Positions 32,342 to 34,506 of a stretch of 34,506 bases of DNA are shown in pieces (within the stretch, counting starts at the first letter, position 1; each line of letters starts with the position of its first letter). Source of the DNA: Oligoflexus sp. (GTDB taxonomy: Bacteria; Bdellovibrionota_B; Oligoflexia; Oligoflexales; Oligoflexaceae); the NCBI RefSeq assembly GCF_035712445.1, contig NZ_DASTAT010000122.1, forward strand, positions 1-34,506. Direction: 5' to 3'. Both the position numbers and the translations under genes were made by a program. Under the pieces are notes generated by a model. It was not told where the DNA came from. It did no database searches and saw nothing but the letters and a program-made list of their open reading frames with translations.

Positions 32342-32881
32342 ATGCGTATTATTACCCTGAGTTTGATCATGACCTGCGTAGCTTGTGCACAAGCACCCGT
32401 AATGAAACCCAAGGCCGCACAACCGGCGCAAACTGTACCGACCCCAGCTTCTGTTGAATCCACTCAGGATGCAACGACGGCTCAAAACGCTGCTGACGAA
32501 CAGATTCAGGCTGATGACGTAGCCGCTGTGATGACAGCCAGCACGGGAACCCCTGTAGAGATGGACATGGTTTCCATGGAGCAGCAGGTTCAAGCCGCTT
32601 TCGCGCAAAGCAACCTCAGCCCTCAGCAAAGCGCTGCCATGAGTGAAAAATCCATGGCTCTGATCGCCGCTGCCAATGCCGGTGACCAGGCTGCCGTAAC
32701 CAAACTGTCGAACGAACTCGTGAAGCAAGCCGTCGGCGGCAAGGGTCTCATCCCTTCCTTCGGCCTCGTGGATGTCGCTGGTATCGTCGCTGCCATCATG
32801 GACCTGATCGCGGCTGCAGCCAACGCTGATGTCGCCGGTATCGTGGATGCACTTATGGATCTTGTGGCCGCACTCGCATAA
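32342..32881 (+). CDS. Small exported protein with hydrophobic tandem repeat
   Basis: A 179-residue protein starting at ATG 32342. AAAGGA and GAGG lie just upstream; ATG 32333 is too close to the site. The signal sequence ends near TCVACAQA. Cys15 might be lipidated, but the lipobox (CVAC) is atypical, so ordinary cleavage after AQA is equally likely. Residues 18-75 are Ala/Gln/Thr/Pro-rich and disordered. A Met/Ala-rich helix follows. The C-terminus carries two copies of DVAGIVxAxMDLxAA (144-159 and 163-178), long and hydrophobic with periodic Asp. No family is recognised. Amphipathic or membrane-associating helices are the simplest reading. A terminator follows. Confidence 0.78.
   Translation: MRIITLSLIMTCVACAQAPVMKPKAAQPAQTVPTPASVESTQDATTAQNAADEQIQADDVAAVMTASTGTPVEMDMVSMEQQVQAAFAQSNLSPQQSAAMSEKSMALIAAANAGDQAAVTKLSNELVKQAVGGKGLIPSFGLVDVAGIVAAIMDLIAAAANADVAGIVDALMDLVAALA
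32771..32878 (+). repeat. 57-bp imperfect tandem repeat in coding sequence
   Basis: GATGTCGC(T/C)GGTATCGT begins copies at 32771 and 32828, 57 bases (19 codons) apart. They encode the duplicated DVAGIV helices at the protein's C-terminus. The second copy is slightly shorter. Confidence 0.85.
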
Positions 32882-32913
32882 GCCTTGCGGTCTGCAACCT
32901 CTATTGACTGTTA

Positions 32914-32942
32914 GGGGGCTCCTTTGAAATGGGCCCCTTTTT
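32914..32942 (+). terminator. Intrinsic terminator after 32342-32881 gene
   Basis: GGGG (32914-32917), a bulged G and CTC pair with GGGCCCC (32931-32937), including one G-U, followed by TTTTT. A good Rho-independent terminator 33 bases after the stop codon. Confidence 0.8.
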
Positions 32943-33125
32943 CCATTCTGCCTTCCGGTAAGACCCGGGGCATGGCCTTTCGAAAACCCCTTTTCGCGCT
33001 TCCGCAAGCCTTCAATTCAAGTCTAAAAAACGCTGTATTTCCATAAGGTAATAAAGACTTTCTAGAGCCCGATCCGCCAAAGGCCGATAGTGTAGGGACC
33101 GCTTTGCACGCCCTGGAGGGGACCC

Positions 33126-33851
33126 ATGCTTAAGCTTCAAACGACCGGAGCCGCCGTTATCATGCTGATGACCTTGGGCTGTTCCGAAGGCAAGTTCGAG
33201 GAAGGTACCGAATCGTCGAGCCTTCTGCCTCCGGCAACCGAGGATCTGACCGAGCAGATGGTGGAAACCGATGCAGTCGACATTCCCGTCGCCATCCCTG
33301 TCATGACGCAGAGCGAGGACGTGCCGACGACGACCACCGATGTGCAGAAGAATCCGCTCTTCGCCGAATGCGCGAATGAACCGGATCGCATGATCGTGGC
33401 CGACCTTTATCAGTTGGCTCCTGATACCCAGAAGCTGCCTGACTATGCGCTGCTCAGGTCGATCAAAAAGATTTGCCTGTCCCAGCTCGATATCAAAGTC
33501 AGAAAATTCTCCGAAGGCTTCCCTGGGGTCGCCAACCTTTTCGAATGGTTCAGTCTTGATGCGAATTTTATTGTGAAGGTGCCTCAGGACGGGGTCTACG
33601 AATTCAAGCTGATCGCCGACGACGGCGCGAACCTTTACATTGCCGATCAGAAAGTGATCGACAATGACGGCGTTCATCCCGTGCTGGAAAAAAGTGGAAG
33701 CGCGAGCCTGAAAGCGGGTGATGTGAACTTCCGCGTCAGCTACTTCCAGGGCCCGCGTTTCGATATCGCTTTGGAGCTGATGTGGAAAGGTCCGAACGAT
33801 ACCGATTTCACGTATATACCCAAAGCGTTGTTCAAGCGGCCCGTGAAGTAA
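33126..33851 (+). CDS. Lipoprotein with PA14 domain
   Basis: A 241-residue lipoprotein (lipobox TLGC, Cys19) with GGAGGGG before the ATG. Residues about 20-80 are a Glu/Thr/Pro-rich linker. From about 115 to 235 there is a PA14-type beta-sandwich: LDIKVRKFSEGFPG, GVYEFKLIADDGANLYI, VIDNDGVHPV, LKAGDVNFRVSYFQGP and ALELMWKGP. The adjacent DDG in the second block and the NDG are typical PA14 calcium or sugar-contact positions. PA14 modules occur in adhesins, glycosidases and toxins and usually bind carbohydrate, so a surface sugar-binding role is plausible. No catalytic domain is present. Confidence 0.88.
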   Translation: MLKLQTTGAAVIMLMTLGCSEGKFEEGTESSSLLPPATEDLTEQMVETDAVDIPVAIPVMTQSEDVPTTTTDVQKNPLFAECANEPDRMIVADLYQLAPDTQKLPDYALLRSIKKICLSQLDIKVRKFSEGFPGVANLFEWFSLDANFIVKVPQDGVYEFKLIADDGANLYIADQKVIDNDGVHPVLEKSGSASLKAGDVNFRVSYFQGPRFDIALELMWKGPNDTDFTYIPKALFKRPVK

Positions 33852-33885
33852 GATATTCCCTGCTTCCTAGACTCTAAATCGAAAC

Positions 33886-33966
33886 GAGGGCAAGAGAAAA
33901 GTAGGAAATGACTTTGGACGACAACCGTACGAATCGTCATTTTGGATAATGGTCTTGCTCTCTTTT
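33886..33966 (+). terminator. Two-tier hairpin after PA14 gene
   Basis: GAGGGCAAG (33886-33894) pairs with CTTGCTCTC (33954-33962, one G-U), enclosing AAATGAC (33906-33912) paired with GTCATTT (33936-33942). TTTT follows. Nested stems ending at a short T-run suggest a terminator or protective 3' structure for the lipoprotein mRNA. Confidence 0.5.
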
Positions 33967-34002
33967 GCTGCAGGTCATGTGCCCGATCTGAAAAATATAC
34001 GC

Positions 34003-34011
34003 TGATATAAT
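34003..34011 (+). promoter_or_regulatory. Extended -10 promoter
   Basis: TGATATAAT is a perfect TGnTATAAT extended -10. The -35 region is poor, as is usual for this class. Transcription would start near 34018, only about 50 bases before an intrinsic terminator. Confidence 0.5.
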
Positions 34012-34017
34012 CCTTTC

Positions 34018-34066
34018 CCAGCAAGGGTTTTCGTGGAAAGAGCGGAAAAGCATTCCGCTATTTTTT
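34018..34066 (+). ncRNA. Candidate ~50-nt small RNA or leader attenuator
   Basis: Bounded by the extended -10 at 34003-34011 and the terminator at 34041-34066, with no start codon plus ribosome site inside. It could be a very short regulatory RNA, or an attenuated leader for the ROK-family gene downstream. Ends are predicted only. Confidence 0.3.
34041..34066 (+). terminator. Intrinsic terminator in 33.9-34.3 kb gap
   Basis: AGCGGAA (34041-34047) pairs perfectly with TTCCGCT (34053-34059) across AAGCA and is followed by A and six T. A strong Rho-independent terminator 190 bases beyond the nearest gene. Confidence 0.88.
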
Positions 34067-34295
34067 GAAGCCTTCATCACCGTTCGCGTAACTTCCCATC
34101 GGTATGAAATCAAAAGTTCATCGCGCGACTTCATTCGCTCATCATGACGATTGCGTTTGCGTTCGCCCTGCACAAGTCGTTGAAATCCCTTTGCTCGTGC
34201 GCACGCAAAAAGGTATCAATCACTGGGCCCTTGGTTTCATTGAGGGCGAACGATGGGGGAAAAACGTGGAAATTGTGAGTGGAGATAAACCTGAG

Positions 34296-34506
34296 ATGGA
34301 GACTTTGGATTCGGCCTATATGCGCGTCCTGAATAGCAGTACGCTGTTGAAAATGATCTGGCGCGATCGAGAGATTTCGCGAGCCGACATTTCGCAAAGA
34401 ACGGGCATGAGTCGTTCGACCGTCTCCACCATCGTCGCCGATCTTATTCGTCGTGGGCTCGTAACCGAGACGGGAACAGGGCATTCCAATGGTGGTCGTC
34501 GCCCGG
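34296..34506 (+). CDS. ROK-family transcriptional regulator, N-terminal part
   Basis: The first 70 residues of a gene cut by the right edge. They form a winged helix-turn-helix: EISRADISQRTGMSRSTVST, then VADLIRRGLVTETG and NGGRRP. This is the DNA-binding head of ROK-type repressors (NagC/XylR/Mlc group), which sense sugars through a C-terminal sugar-kinase-like domain outside the window. The ATG at 34296 is 11 bases after GGAG, a long spacing. An in-frame GTG at 34275 is an alternative start. It is likely a regulator of carbohydrate genes lying to the right or of its own leader. Confidence 0.85.
   Translation, partial: METLDSAYMRVLNSSTLLKMIWRDREISRADISQRTGMSRSTVSTIVADLIRRGLVTETGTGHSNGGRRP

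Larger units (their letters stand above)
33852..34295. other. Gene-free region with terminators and an internal promoter
   Basis: A 444-base gap between the PA14 lipoprotein and the ROK regulator. It contains a two-tier terminator-like structure (33886-33966), an extended -10 promoter (34003-34011) and a clean terminator (34041-34066). The stretch 34067-34295 shows nothing I can assign beyond the leader of the ROK gene. Confidence 0.65.

Noticed and set aside
34131..34484. 117-codon minus-strand frame at the right end
   Set aside because: It overlaps the ROK-family helix-turn-helix region in antisense and has no domain or ribosome site.

Overview
The window looks like a chromosomal stretch of a Gram-negative, probably predatory or scavenging, member of the Bdellovibrionota (Oligoflexus-like). 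This is an inference from the kind of proteins present and moderately GC-rich codon use, not from a marker gene. Direct support for a two-membrane envelope is a TonB-dependent receptor, an Omp85-like barrel ending in Phe, and six predicted lipoproteins. No rRNA, tRNA or CRISPR array was seen. The only mobile-element trace is the start of a transposase gene cut by the left edge.

Layout. 1-5.2 kb: transposase fragment, a small exported Cys-rich protein, and two exported metallo-aminopeptidases (M28, M1). 5.3-9.0 kb: a lipoprotein, a ricin-type beta-trefoil lipoprotein, a trypsin-like lipoprotein protease and an exported single-heme protein. 9.0-9.7 kb: a TerC-type membrane protein. 9.8-14.3 kb: the most unusual block, with an exported CBM21-type carbohydrate-binding protein facing an exported transglutaminase (oomycete-elicitor type), a secreted protein with a Gln-rich GQQQP repeat tail, and an exported serpin. 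14.3-16.9 kb: a short-chain dehydrogenase, a HAD phosphatase and an outer-membrane barrel. 16.9-21.3 kb: a leftward acyl-CoA operon (saccharopine-dehydrogenase-like reductase, two-subunit acyl-CoA dehydrogenase, enoyl-CoA hydratase). 21.5-25.7 kb: a second trypsin-like protease, a small exported protein and the TonB receptor. 26-29.7 kb: a large orphan lipoprotein, an aromatic amino acid ammonia-lyase family enzyme and a histone-deacetylase-family hydrolase. 29.9-32 kb: a diguanylate cyclase, a DTW/TapT-type tRNA modification enzyme and a DoxX-like membrane protein. 32-34.5 kb: a possible structured RNA, a small exported protein with hydrophobic repeats, a PA14 lipoprotein, a possible short RNA and the beginning of a ROK-family regulator.

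How it fits together. Much of the window encodes export or surface functions: proteases, a protease inhibitor, carbohydrate-binding modules, a lectin domain and a protein cross-linking enzyme. This suits a cell that digests or coats external material. The best candidate for an undescribed system is the transglutaminase / Gln-rich repeat protein / serpin neighbourhood. It pairs a predicted cross-linking enzyme with a neighbour that looks like a glutamine donor, next to a protease inhibitor that could protect the product. The evidence is gene order and motifs only.
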